Origin: Gp6-AA40 sp035647075
Lineage (GTDB): Bacteria > Acidobacteriota > Vicinamibacteria > Vicinamibacterales > UBA2999
NCBI GenBank assembly: GCA_035647075.1
Contig: DASROF010000168.1
Location: forward strand, 42,755 to 106,754
Direction of reading: 5' to 3'
DNA: 64,000 nucleotides
Part shown: positions 38,539-46,777 of the stretch, piece by piece
How the letters are laid out: every line of letters starts with the position of its first letter
Position numbering within the stretch: the first letter of the stretch is position 1
Made by a program: the position numbers and the translations under genes
The notes under the pieces: model-generated
The model's database searches: none
Seen by the model: only the letters and a program-made list of their open reading frames with translations
Told to the model about the DNA's origin: nothing

Positions 38539-38888
38539 GCGGCCGCCGAGTAGGCGGCTAGAGTGGCACCGGAGTGTGATCGACTTTCACCCCACGGGCT
38601 ATTTGGCGACCCGCCGTACACGGAAAACGCGCCATTGGTAATCTTCGACAACATCGCCGCGTGCGGAAATGGATGCATCTCGTTCGGACCTGTCACGATG
38701 GACGCACAGAATCTGTCGTATGAGGTGCTCCGCGGGTCACCTTAAGGCGAACGCACCTGATGAAATGGTGTGACAACGTTCACGCCGCCCGCCGCGCGAG
38801 GCCCCAGCGAAGAACCGAACCGAGGCTGGGTCGCGGAGCGGCCACGGTTCGGAGTCGTGTTGAGTTCGTGATTGATTTCCGGTGGGAA

Positions 38889-38923
38889 GGCCAAACAGCT
38901 CAATTTCGTTGAGCAATTTGGCC
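38889..38923 (-). terminator. Strong hairpin just after the pepA stop
   Basis: Arms 38889-38903 and 38909-38923 pair at 13 of 15 positions around loop TTTCG. On the minus strand it begins 10 nt after the pepA stop codon. There is no T-run. It may terminate pepA or be a terminal hairpin of the inserted segment. Confidence 0.5.
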
Positions 38924-38933
38924 CGGTCGCGGG

Positions 38934-38956
38934 TCAGCGTCGTAAATTCAGCTTAC
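38934..38956. repeat. Right copy of 23-bp direct repeat (pepA 3' end)
   Basis: Encodes the pepA terminal residues KLNLRR and its TGA stop on the minus strand. It is identical to 37820-37842. Confidence 0.95.
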
Positions 38957-40490
38957 CCCACGTTTCTACATCCAGCGCGAGCTCGACCAGCGTGCGTACT
39001 CCCACGCCGGTGGCGCCTTTCGGCTGATACGGCTTGACGTCCTCCGCCCAGGCCGTGCCGGCAATGTCCAGATGCGCCCACGGGACATCGCCGGTGAACT
39101 CTTTCAGAAACAGCGCAGCGGTGATCGACCCGGCCGGACGTCCACCGGTGTTCGAGAAGTCGGCAATCTCGCTCTTGAAGAGGTCCTTGTAGTCGTCGAA
39201 GGTCGGCATGGGCCATGACCGGTCGCCCGCGCGATCGGAGGCTCGCTGCACCTGCTCGACCCAGGCCGCTGGCGTGCCGAAGAGCCCGCTCGTGGTCTTG
39301 CCGAGCGCGACGACGCAGGCACCGGTGAGCGTGGCGAGGTCGACCAGATGCGTTGCGCCGAGCTGGCGCGCGTACCACAGCGCGTCGCCGAGGACCAGGC
39401 GTCCCTCAGCATCCGTGTTCAGAACTTCAACCGTCTTCCCTTCCGCGCTCGTCAATACGTCGCCGGGCTTCATCGCTCGTCCGCCAGGCATGTTCTCGGT
39501 CATCGGCACGATTCCCAGACACTTCACCGGGACCTTCAGACGGGCAATCGCCGCCAGCGCGCAAATGGCCGCGGCGCCGCCGGACATGTCGTCCTTCATT
39601 CGGTCCATGTCTTGCGCGGGCTTGATCGAGATACCGCCGGTGTCGAAGGTGATGCCCTTACCGACGAACGCGAGGACGACGCCAGCGACCGCGTTTGCCG
39701 GCTCATGGCGCAGCACGACCAGCCGCGGCGGCTCCTGGCTGCCCTGTGCCACGCCGAGCAGCAGGCCCATCTTCAGCTGGCTGATCCGCGCCTCGTCGAG
39801 AACGTCGACGCCAAGGCCGGCCCCCTTCGCAATTGCCTCAGCGTGCGCAGCAAACACGCGCGGCGTCAGCGCGTTACCAGGTTCGTTGGAGAAGGTGCGC
39901 GCCTGGTTCGTCGCTTCGCCGAGAATGCGGCCACGTTCGACGCCGGCCTGTGCCTTCAGGCTGTCGGGAAGGCTGATCGCAACCTGCTCCAGCCACCCCC
40001 AGCGATCGTCGTTCGTCTTGTACGCGCCGCCGTCGAAGTTCGCGATGCAGACACCCTCGGCGACGACTTGCGCCGCAACGGCGGGCGCCAGTTGCGAGGC
40101 GTCCGTCGGCGCGGAATCTCCGGGAGACAGGACCGGAACAAACGCAAGCCGGGCAATGAACCGCTGCCGCGCGTAAAGACCGGCTGCGATCGCGATCCTG
40201 CGCAGTCGATCTGCTGTCCACTCCGCCGATCGCCCCGCGCCAACCAGCAGCACCCGGCGCGCTCTCCAGGCGGGAGCGGTCACAGTGGTGATGAGCGTGT
40301 CGTACAGCCTGCCCCGGAACTCTCCGCTGGCGCGGGCGCGGGCGACGGCCCCGCCGCACGCCTCGTCGAGCCACGCGACATCAGTGGCGCCGGCGGACTC
40401 GAATACGGGAACGACGAGTAAATCAGCGTCGAGTTCCTCAGGCCGGCGTGCGCTCAGTGCAACGTCGGGCGTCTTGAAGGCGCTTCGCAT
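38934..40490 (-). CDS. pepA: Leucyl aminopeptidase (M17)
   Basis: The protein is 518 aa, cytoplasmic and zinc/manganese-dependent. The M17 signature NTDAEGRLVLGDAL is intact; metal-ligand regions VGKGITFDTGGISIKP and DMSGGAAAICAL are present. It removes N-terminal residues from peptides; the E. coli homolog also serves as an accessory DNA-binding protein in Xer recombination. The ATG start is followed by the usual M17 N-terminal domain. Its 3' end is duplicated 1.1 kb downstream. Confidence 0.96.
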   Translation of the reverse strand: MRSAFKTPDVALSARRPEELDADLLVVPVFESAGATDVAWLDEACGGAVARARASGEFRGRLYDTLITTVTAPAWRARRVLLVGAGRSAEWTADRLRRIAIAAGLYARQRFIARLAFVPVLSPGDSAPTDASQLAPAVAAQVVAEGVCIANFDGGAYKTNDDRWGWLEQVAISLPDSLKAQAGVERGRILGEATNQARTFSNEPGNALTPRVFAAHAEAIAKGAGLGVDVLDEARISQLKMGLLLGVAQGSQEPPRLVVLRHEPANAVAGVVLAFVGKGITFDTGGISIKPAQDMDRMKDDMSGGAAAICALAAIARLKVPVKCLGIVPMTENMPGGRAMKPGDVLTSAEGKTVEVLNTDAEGRLVLGDALWYARQLGATHLVDLATLTGACVVALGKTTSGLFGTPAAWVEQVQRASDRAGDRSWPMPTFDDYKDLFKSEIADFSNTGGRPAGSITAALFLKEFTGDVPWAHLDIAGTAWAEDVKPYQPKGATGVGVRTLVELALDVETWGKLNLRR

Positions 40491-40576
40491 TCCGTGTGTC
40501 TGGCAGTGAGTGAATGTTTTACGGGTGACGCGTTCGGGCTTAGAATCGATTGAGCCAGGCCCCCGAGGGACGGATC

Positions 40577-41029
40577 ATGACCCATAAGACACGCGCGGGC
40601 TGTTTGACTGTCGCAGTGCTTGCCACCAGTATGGCGGCGGGCGGCCCCGTGATTGCCGGGCAGCGCTCCACCGACGAGAACAAGAAACCCAGTGTAGCAC
40701 TCAAGGCGACGCCGCCACTTGGATTTGCGCCGCTGAAGGTGCGCGCCGTCGTGGATCTCAAGGGCGGCGCGAACGACTACGCCGACTTCTATTGCGCCAA
40801 CGTCGAATGGGATTGGGCCGACGGCACCACGTCCGGCAGCAGCGAAGACTGCGAGCCGTACGAGGCCGGCAAAAGCACCATCCAGCGACGATTCACTGCC
40901 GAGCACACGTTCCGCGAGGGCGGCGAGTACGAGATCGCCTTCCGCCTGAAGCAGAAGAGTCGCATCGTCGCCTACAGCAAAGGGACCGTGCGGGTGCGCT
41001 CCGGAATCGACGACAACGCTGATCAGTGA
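40577..41029 (+). CDS. Secreted PKD-like domain protein
   Basis: The protein is 150 aa from the ATG at 40577, which has GAGGGA 6 nt upstream. It has a signal peptide (CLTVAVLATSMAAGGPVIAG). The mature part has the PKD-like order: VALKATPPLGFAPLKVRAVVDLKG, VEWDWADGT and FTAEHTFREGGEYEIAFRL. It is probably exported, with a single Ig-like fold for binding. Its stop overlaps the synthetase start (GTGA), implying coupling, though a shared function is not obvious. Confidence 0.75.
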   Translation: MTHKTRAGCLTVAVLATSMAAGGPVIAGQRSTDENKKPSVALKATPPLGFAPLKVRAVVDLKGGANDYADFYCANVEWDWADGTTSGSSEDCEPYEAGKSTIQRRFTAEHTFREGGEYEIAFRLKQKSRIVAYSKGTVRVRSGIDDNADQ

Positions 41030-42960
41030 GCGGCGAGGAGTTCGCGTGGCGCCCGACCGCTGACTACGTCAACCGCAGTCGGCTCACAGCCTTCATCGAC
41101 CGCCACGGCCTTCGCGATTACGACGATCTCCTCTCGCGCTCCACCAGCGATCCGGAGTGGTTCTGGCGAGCGGTGCTCGACGAGCTCGGCATCGAGTTCT
41201 ACCAGCCGTACACCAGAGTCCTCGACACCTCGCGCGGAATCCCGTGGGCACGCTGGTGTGTCGACGGACGCCTGAACATCGTCCACAACTGTCTCGATCG
41301 CTGGATGGGCACTCCCGTCGCTGAACGGCATGCCTTCCGATGGGAAACGGAGGATGGACAGACCGGCGCCTGGACCTACGCGGAACTGTGGCGGAGCGTG
41401 AATCAGTGCGCGGCGGGCCTCGAAGCGATCGGTGTCCGGAAAGGCGATCGCGTCGCTCTCTTCATGCCGATGTGCCCGGAGCTGATCATCTCGTTCTTCG
41501 CGGTGATCAGACTCGGCGCCATCGTGCTGCCGCTGTTCTCCGGCTATGGTGCCGATGCGGTGGCGACGCGGCTTCGAGACTCGGAGGCAACGACTCTCGT
41601 GACCGCCGACGGGTTCCTGCGGCGCGGCGCGCCGGTACGGATGAAGCCGGTCGCGGACGAGGCGGTCGCCGCGGCGCCATCGCTGCAGCGTGTCGTGGTC
41701 GTTCCGCGCCTCGGCATCGATATCCCGATGCATGCCCGCGACGTCTTGTTCGCCGACGTCATGGCGACGCGTGGTGAGCGCGCGAATGAGCAGACGGGCG
41801 CGGACGATCCGCTGATGTTGATCTATACATCCGGAACGACTGGGCGCCCGAAGGGCGCCGTGCACACGCATTGCGGCTTTCCGATCAAAACGGCGCAGGA
41901 CATGCTCCACTGCTTCGACGTCCAGCCTGGCGAGACGATGTACTGGGTCAGCGACATCGGCTGGATGATGGGTCCGTGGGAGATCTTCGGGATGACGCTG
42001 CTCGGCGGCACCTTCGTCATCTACGATGGTGCGCTCGACTACCCGGGCCCAGACCGCCTGTGGTCCCTGGTCGAACGTCATGGCGTCAACATCCTCGGAG
42101 TCTCGCCAACGCTGGTGCGTTCGTTGATGCGGCATGGAGAGGATCCGGTGCGTGCGCACGACTTGTCGTCTCTGCGAATCCTTGGCTCCACCGGTGAGCC
42201 GTGGAATCCGGAGCCATGGCGATGGTTCTTCGACGTCGCCGGCGGATCGCGCCTGCCGATCATCAATTACTCAGGCGGTACTGAAGTGTCCGGCGGGCTG
42301 GTCGCCGGCAACGTCCTGACACCGCTGAAGCCGGCGGCGTTTGCGGGGCCACCACCTGGCATCGCCGCGGACGTCGTGGACGATCACGGACGGTCGATCC
42401 GCAATCAGCTCGGCGAGCTCGTTGTGCGCGCGCCCTGGATCGGCATGACGCGCGGATTCTGGAAGGACCCGGAGCGGTACGAGGAGACGTACTGGTCACG
42501 CTTTCCGGATGTCTGGCTGCACGGCGATTGGGCGCAGATCGACGAGGCCGGCCAGTGGTACATCCTCGGGCGATCGGACGACACCATCAAGATTGCCGGC
42601 AAGCGGCTCGGTCCGGCGGAAGTCGAGTCCGTCCTGGTCGAGCACCCGGCCGTCGTGGAAGCCGCTGCGATCGGCGTGCCCGACGAGCTCAAAGGACAGG
42701 CGCTGGTGTGCTTCTGCGTGCCGCGCGACCCGGCGCCGGAACCCTCACTGGAAAACCTCTTGAAGGAGTTCGTGGCATCGAGACTTGGCAAGCCGCTGCG
42801 GCCACTGCGCATCCACTTCGTCAAGGACCTGCCCAAGACGCGGAACGCCAAGGTGATGCGCCGTGTCATACGCACGGCCTATCTTGGCGATCCGCCGGGC
42901 GATCTGTCAGCCCTCGAGAATCCGCAGGCCGTGGCGGAGATCGCGCGCGCCCGCGGCTGA
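41026..42960 (+). CDS. Acetyl-CoA synthetase-like AMP-forming acyl-CoA ligase
   Basis: The protein is 644 aa. It has the Acs-type N-terminal domain, the P-loop LIYTSGTTGRPKGAVHTHCGF, core motifs YSGGTEVSGG and LHGDWAQIDEAGQWYILGRSDD, and the C-terminal lysine segment PKTRNAKVMRR. In Acs that lysine is catalytic and can be controlled by acetylation. It probably activates acetate or another short acid with ATP and CoA. The GTG start overlaps the upstream stop. Confidence 0.9.
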   Translation: MSGEEFAWRPTADYVNRSRLTAFIDRHGLRDYDDLLSRSTSDPEWFWRAVLDELGIEFYQPYTRVLDTSRGIPWARWCVDGRLNIVHNCLDRWMGTPVAERHAFRWETEDGQTGAWTYAELWRSVNQCAAGLEAIGVRKGDRVALFMPMCPELIISFFAVIRLGAIVLPLFSGYGADAVATRLRDSEATTLVTADGFLRRGAPVRMKPVADEAVAAAPSLQRVVVVPRLGIDIPMHARDVLFADVMATRGERANEQTGADDPLMLIYTSGTTGRPKGAVHTHCGFPIKTAQDMLHCFDVQPGETMYWVSDIGWMMGPWEIFGMTLLGGTFVIYDGALDYPGPDRLWSLVERHGVNILGVSPTLVRSLMRHGEDPVRAHDLSSLRILGSTGEPWNPEPWRWFFDVAGGSRLPIINYSGGTEVSGGLVAGNVLTPLKPAAFAGPPPGIAADVVDDHGRSIRNQLGELVVRAPWIGMTRGFWKDPERYEETYWSRFPDVWLHGDWAQIDEAGQWYILGRSDDTIKIAGKRLGPAEVESVLVEHPAVVEAAAIGVPDELKGQALVCFCVPRDPAPEPSLENLLKEFVASRLGKPLRPLRIHFVKDLPKTRNAKVMRRVIRTAYLGDPPGDLSALENPQAVAEIARARG

Positions 42961-42974
42961 GTGGGCGGTTCCTC

Positions 42975-43928
42975 GTGCTACCGTTGAGCCCGGTGCCGCA
43001 GTCGCTCTCCATCGTCATTCCCGTCTACAACGGCGCGGCCACCCTACCGGCACTGATCGATCGGCTCGTGCCTGTCGTCCGTGCGGCCGCAGTGCCCTAC
43101 GAGATCATCCTGGTCAACGACGGCAGCCGCGACGACAGCTGGGGAACCATCGAATCGCTGACGCGCCGCTACCCGGAGATCCGCGGCATCGATCTGATGC
43201 GGAATTACGGTCAGCACAACGCGCTGCTCTGCGGAATCCGGGCGAGCCGGCATGCTGTGATCGTCACAATGGACGACGATCTGCAGCAACCCCCGGAAGA
43301 AATCCCGCGGCTGCTCGAGAAGCTCGGAGATGGCTACGACGTTGTGTACGGAAGGCCGGAACGCGAGCAGCATGGGATGTGGCGCAACCTTGGATCGCGA
43401 ATCGCCAAGGCGGCACTCGCGACAGCCACGGGCGGCGAGGTGGCACCAATGGTCAGCGCGTTCCGCGCCTTCCGGAGCACGGTCAAGCCCGCGTTCGAGG
43501 AGTATCGAAGTCCGCTGTTTTCGATCGACGTTCTTCTGACGTGGGCGACCACCAGCTTTGCGGCCATTCCGGTCCGCACGGAACGGCGCCGAGTTGGTGG
43601 CTCAAACTACCGGTTCCGCTCACTCGCCCGTCATGCGATGAATCTGATGACTGGATTCAGCCTGATCCCTTTGCAAATGGCCACGCTCGTCGGCTTCGCA
43701 TTCACGCTGTTCGGGCTTGCCGTGCTGGCGTACGTGCTCGGAAGGTTCCTGTTCAGCGGCACAACCGTCGCCGGCTTCCCGTTTCTCGCGTCCATCATCG
43801 CGATCTTCTCGGGGGCCCAGCTCTTCGCGCTGGGAATCCTCGGCGAGTACCTGGGTCGCATGCATATGCGAACGATGGATCGTCCGGCCTATATCGTCCG
43901 CACCGCCACACCGCCGCAGTGTAGCTAG
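42975..43928 (+). CDS. GT2 polyprenyl-phosphate glycosyltransferase (ArnC/DPM type)
   Basis: The protein is 317 aa from the GTG at 42975; in-frame TTG 42984 and GTG 42993 are alternatives. The GT-A domain begins LSIVIPVYNGAATLPAL, with VNDGSRDDSW and the metal-binding MDDDLQQPPEEI. Two C-terminal transmembrane helices (FAFTLFGLAVLAYVL and FLASIIAIFSGAQLFALG) anchor it. This architecture transfers a sugar from a nucleotide donor to undecaprenyl phosphate. The amino-sugar genes wecE and wecD-like face it, so an amino-dideoxy sugar is a reasonable but unproven donor. Its last 309 bp overlap the convergent wecE frame. Confidence 0.88.
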   Translation: MLPLSPVPQSLSIVIPVYNGAATLPALIDRLVPVVRAAAVPYEIILVNDGSRDDSWGTIESLTRRYPEIRGIDLMRNYGQHNALLCGIRASRHAVIVTMDDDLQQPPEEIPRLLEKLGDGYDVVYGRPEREQHGMWRNLGSRIAKAALATATGGEVAPMVSAFRAFRSTVKPAFEEYRSPLFSIDVLLTWATTSFAAIPVRTERRRVGGSNYRFRSLARHAMNLMTGFSLIPLQMATLVGFAFTLFGLAVLAYVLGRFLFSGTTVAGFPFLASIIAIFSGAQLFALGILGEYLGRMHMRTMDRPAYIVRTATPPQCS

Positions 43929-45068
43929 TGCGGCGGGAGCGAACGACCTGGCGGTCTCGATCACGCTGGTTTGCTCGTCGCCCGTCAAGTCTGTAAAGAA
44001 CGGCAGGCGAACGACACGCTCGCTGACATCCTCCGCGACAGGGCAATCGCCTGGCCTGCCGCCAAGGCGCCGACCGACGGGCGACAGGTGCAGTGGAATG
44101 TAGTGAAACACCGCGAGGATCCCCTGCCCCGCGAGATGATCGATGAAGGCCTTCCGCGCTGCGGCCGACGGCATCACCAGCGCGAACAGATGCGACGGGT
44201 GTTCGGCCGACAGAGGAATCACCGGCATCTGGACACCGTTGGCGTCCGCCCAGTCCTTCAGCTCTGATTCGTATCGACCCCAGATCGCCTGGCGTCGTGC
44301 CTGGACGTCCGCTGCGATATCCAACTGCGCCGAGAGCAGCGCCGCCTGGACCTCAGAGCAGAGGTAATTGGAGCCCATATCGACCCACGTGTACTTGTCC
44401 ACCTGGCCGCGGAAGAAGCGACTGCGGTTGGTGCCCTTTTCGCGGACGATCTCGGCACGATCGATCAGCGACCCGTCGTTCACCAGAATGGCGCCACCTT
44501 CACCGCAGGTCAGATTCTTCGTCTCATGAAAGCTCTGGGTCGCGACGGCGCCAAAGGTGCCAAGCGACCGGCCTTTGTACTTCCCAAACAGGCCGTGGGC
44601 GTTGTCCTCGATGACCGTCAGCGAGTGCCGGGCGGCGATGTCGAGGATCTCATCCATCTCGCAGGCAACACCGCCATAGTGCATCGGCACGATGGCACGC
44701 GTTCTCGGCGTGATCAGGCGCTCGATACGCCGTTCGTCGATGTTCAGCGTATCGCTGCGGCAGTCGGCGAACACCGGTCGGAATCCATGCGTGGCAAATG
44801 CATTCGCCGTCGACACGAAGGTGAATGACGGGATGATCACCTCGTCGCCAGGCTGCCCGTCCAGGAGGATGGCCGACATGTCCAGCGCCGCCGTGCATGA
44901 GTTCGTGAGCAGGGCGCGACGGGCACTGGTCGCGCGCTCGAGCGCCGACTCGCAGAGATGCGTGAACGGGCCGTTGCCGGACAGGCGGCCGCTGGCGATG
45001 GCGTGCGCGACGTTGTCCGCCGCCTTCGGTGCGGTGGTCGGGCGGTTAAACGGAATCCGATAGGTCAT
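43620..45068 (-). CDS. wecE: dTDP-4-amino-4,6-dideoxygalactose transaminase, C-terminally extended
   Basis: The predicted protein is 482 aa, versus about 376 for the family. It is a sugar aminotransferase (DegT/DnrJ/EryC1): NSCTAALDMSAILL, EVIIPSFTFVSTANAF, VIEDNAHGLFGKYKG, and the PLP-lysine segment QSFHETKNLTCGEGGAI. The recognisable protein ends near 43930, but the frame then runs on for about 100 codons antisense to the glycosyltransferase gene. That tail has no family resemblance. A lost stop codon, a small indel or a true 309-bp tail-to-tail overlap would each explain it. The ATG overlaps the upstream TGA (ATGA). Confidence 0.88.
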   Translation of the reverse strand: MTYRIPFNRPTTAPKAADNVAHAIASGRLSGNGPFTHLCESALERATSARRALLTNSCTAALDMSAILLDGQPGDEVIIPSFTFVSTANAFATHGFRPVFADCRSDTLNIDERRIERLITPRTRAIVPMHYGGVACEMDEILDIAARHSLTVIEDNAHGLFGKYKGRSLGTFGAVATQSFHETKNLTCGEGGAILVNDGSLIDRAEIVREKGTNRSRFFRGQVDKYTWVDMGSNYLCSEVQAALLSAQLDIAADVQARRQAIWGRYESELKDWADANGVQMPVIPLSAEHPSHLFALVMPSAAARKAFIDHLAGQGILAVFHYIPLHLSPVGRRLGGRPGDCPVAEDVSERVVRLPFFTDLTGDEQTSVIETARSFAPAALATLRRCGGADDIGRTIHRSHMHATQVLAEDSQREELGPREDRDDGREKREAGDGCAAEQEPSEHVRQHGKPEQRECEADERGHLQRDQAESSHQIHRMTGE

Positions 45069-45823
45069 CGCTTGCCGTCGCGGAACCACCGATGGTACCA
45101 GAGGGCTACATCGGTCGTGTGAAATCCTTCGCTCTTATACAGTTTCAATCCGGCGACATTGCGCCCCGCCGCTACCACCGACGTCTCCTCTACTCCCAGC
45201 TCGCGCAGCAGCGCGGCGGTCCGTCGCAGCAGATCGCGGCCGACGCCGCGATTTCTCCACCGCTCGTCGACCGCAAACAGACCGATGCGGGCGGTCCGCG
45301 TCCCCGCGTCCGGAGACTCCTTCCCGTCGACGTGGAGGGTAATGTAACCGACAGCCGAGCTGTCCCGCTCGGCGACCATCACGTGATCTGCGTAGCCATG
45401 AACACTGTTTTCAATCCACGTGGCGTACAACTCGCGGCAGCGCGCCGGATCGAAGTTGCCATCCGAGTGGAATCGGGTATCGAGATGTGACGCCGACGCG
45501 ATGTCACGAAGACGCGGGACGTCCGCGGCCGTTGCCGGACGGACGTGTCCCTGTATCTCGCCCCTGCCTGCTTCCGAGGACCGCGCCAATGTGACCTTGA
45601 CGCTGACCAGGTGAAACCCTGCGCTCGTCACCACCGCCTGCGTGCTCGTATCGTCGAGCGCGCAGAGAAAGTAGAGGCAATCGACACGCCTGGACCGGCA
45701 CCAGTCGAGCGCAGCATCGCAGCTCTCGTGGTCGAGTCTGGACGGCACCACGCGCGCGATCGAGATCCCGAAAAAGCTCGAATCCCAGGGAAGCTCCTCG
45801 CACAGTGCGCTGCCTGCTTCCAT
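45065..45823 (-). CDS. GNAT acetyltransferase, dTDP-fucosamine acetyltransferase (WecD)-like
   Basis: The protein is 252 aa from the ATG at 45823, 2 bp after the tyrA stop. The opening CEELPWDSSFFGISIARV matches the WecD N-terminal pattern (L-x-W-x3-FFG). The GNAT acetyl-CoA site follows: IGLFAVDERWRNRGVGRDLLRRTAALL and AGLKLYKSEGF. With wecE it would make a 4-acetamido-4,6-dideoxy sugar nucleotide. That assignment is inferred from similarity and neighbourhood. Confidence 0.8.
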   Translation of the reverse strand: MEAGSALCEELPWDSSFFGISIARVVPSRLDHESCDAALDWCRSRRVDCLYFLCALDDTSTQAVVTSAGFHLVSVKVTLARSSEAGRGEIQGHVRPATAADVPRLRDIASASHLDTRFHSDGNFDPARCRELYATWIENSVHGYADHVMVAERDSSAVGYITLHVDGKESPDAGTRTARIGLFAVDERWRNRGVGRDLLRRTAALLRELGVEETSVVAAGRNVAGLKLYKSEGFHTTDVALWYHRWFRDGKR

Positions 45824-45825
45824 CG

Positions 45826-46689
45826 CTAATCGCGGCCGCTCATCAACTCGGCGCGCCACCGCGCGGCCTCTGTAAAGATGCGGGTGACCGCATCGCCGCC
45901 GCGCAAATCCGCGCGCAACTCCGACAGCCGGGCGATCAGTACGTCGAGCGCCTCGCCCAATGCGTCCGCGTTGGTCGCGCAGACGTCGCGCCACGTGTCG
46001 GGCGGGCTTGACGCCAGACGCGTCGTATCGACCAGGCCACGCCCCGCGAGGCGCAATCCGCTTTCCCCGGTGCTCGTGCCGATGACGTCCATGAGGGCGC
46101 TGGCTGTCAACTGCGGAAGGTGGCTGAGAAACGCCATCACGCGATCGTGATCCGCCGCGCTCATGCTCGACGGGCGCGCTCCGAGCCCCTGCGCAAACGC
46201 GAACAGCCGCTCCGTTGCGATCGCGGGCGTTGCCGCGAGCGGCGTAAAGATCCAGGGCCTATGCCGGAACAGATCCGGCCGGGCGAACCCGAAGCCGCCC
46301 TGCTCGGCCCCTCCGATCGGATGGCCGCCGACGAACGAGCCGCCACACCCGAGAGCGGTCGCCGTGTCGACAATGTCACGTTTTGTGCTGCCGACGTCGG
46401 TGACGATGGACGTCGCTGGCAGCCGCTGAGCCACTTCCGCGAGCAGCTTCAGATTCTGTCGGACAGGAGCGGCCAGGACGATCAGGTCGCCTTCGGCGGC
46501 GTCGGCCGCGCTGTCAACGCCTCGATCGATAGCGCCGCTGCTGAGCGCGTGCGCAAGCACGGCCTTGCGATCGACCCCGGCAATCCGTACCGCCGGCCAG
46601 CGATCGCGAATCGCCAACGCCACCGATCCGCCGATCAGGCCGAGGCCGACGATGGAGATGGTTTCAAACGGCTGGTCGGAGGGGGGCAT
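45826..46689 (-). CDS. tyrA: Prephenate dehydrogenase
   Basis: The protein is 287 aa. The NAD-binding motif VGLGLIGGSVALAIRD and the catalytic-domain segments VTDVGSTKRDIVDTA and FVGGHPIGGAEQGGFGFA are typical. It oxidises prephenate to 4-hydroxyphenylpyruvate for tyrosine synthesis. There is no ACT domain, so feedback by a C-terminal ACT is absent. It lies in the aromatic operon after aroF, across an 88-bp repeat-containing gap. Confidence 0.94.
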   Translation of the reverse strand: MPPSDQPFETISIVGLGLIGGSVALAIRDRWPAVRIAGVDRKAVLAHALSSGAIDRGVDSAADAAEGDLIVLAAPVRQNLKLLAEVAQRLPATSIVTDVGSTKRDIVDTATALGCGGSFVGGHPIGGAEQGGFGFARPDLFRHRPWIFTPLAATPAIATERLFAFAQGLGARPSSMSAADHDRVMAFLSHLPQLTASALMDVIGTSTGESGLRLAGRGLVDTTRLASSPPDTWRDVCATNADALGEALDVLIARLSELRADLRGGDAVTRIFTEAARWRAELMSGRD

Positions 46690-46694
46690 CGATC

Positions 46695-46773
46695 AATTCC
46701 CAACTGCCAATTCCCAACTCCCAACGCGCCCAAGCACGAACGTTTGGGAGGTGGAGGTCGGGACTTGGACGTT
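46695..46773. repeat. Heptad-repeat palindrome between aroF and tyrA
   Basis: Arms 46695-46724 and 46744-46773 pair at about 20 of 30 positions. The minus strand of one arm reads as 7-mers TTGGGAG, TTGGGAA, TTGGCAG, TTGGGAA, like the ilvB-ilvN locus. Confidence 0.8.
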
Positions 46774-46777
46774 GCTC

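Larger units (their letters stand above)
37820..38956. mobile_element. Putative 1.1-kb insertion at the pepA 3' end
   Basis: An exact 23-bp direct repeat occurs at 37820-37842 and 38934-38956, 1114 bp apart. The right copy is the last seven codons plus stop of pepA. The left copy sits immediately upstream of a small membrane gene on the same strand. Between them lie one four-helix membrane protein gene, several hairpins and otherwise non-coding sequence; no recombinase is present. Restoration of a gene 3' end by a duplicated segment is what site-specific integration leaves. A tandem duplication or a non-autonomous cassette moved in trans are alternatives. Within it, 37843-38082 holds only a possible -35/palindrome (CGTGTTGACACG, 37936-37947), and 38746-38888 holds nothing recognisable. 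Confidence 0.55.

Noticed and set aside
38563..38745. Possible 60-aa gene within the 1.1-kb insertion
   Set aside because: GTG start without ribosome site, no recognisable motif, no membrane segment; noted only inside the membrane-protein entry.
37820..38956. Integron gene cassette or IS element
   Set aside because: No integrase or transposase gene, no convincing attC core pair, and no terminal inverted repeats; only the 23-bp direct repeats support mobility.
41023..42159. 378-codon minus-strand frame opposite the acyl-CoA synthetase
   Set aside because: Antisense shadow; the plus-strand Acs motifs are complete.
42528..42974. N-terminal extension of the glycosyltransferase frame over the acyl-CoA synthetase gene
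   Set aside because: The GT2 fold begins at about 43000, and the upstream frame lies out of phase over a complete gene.
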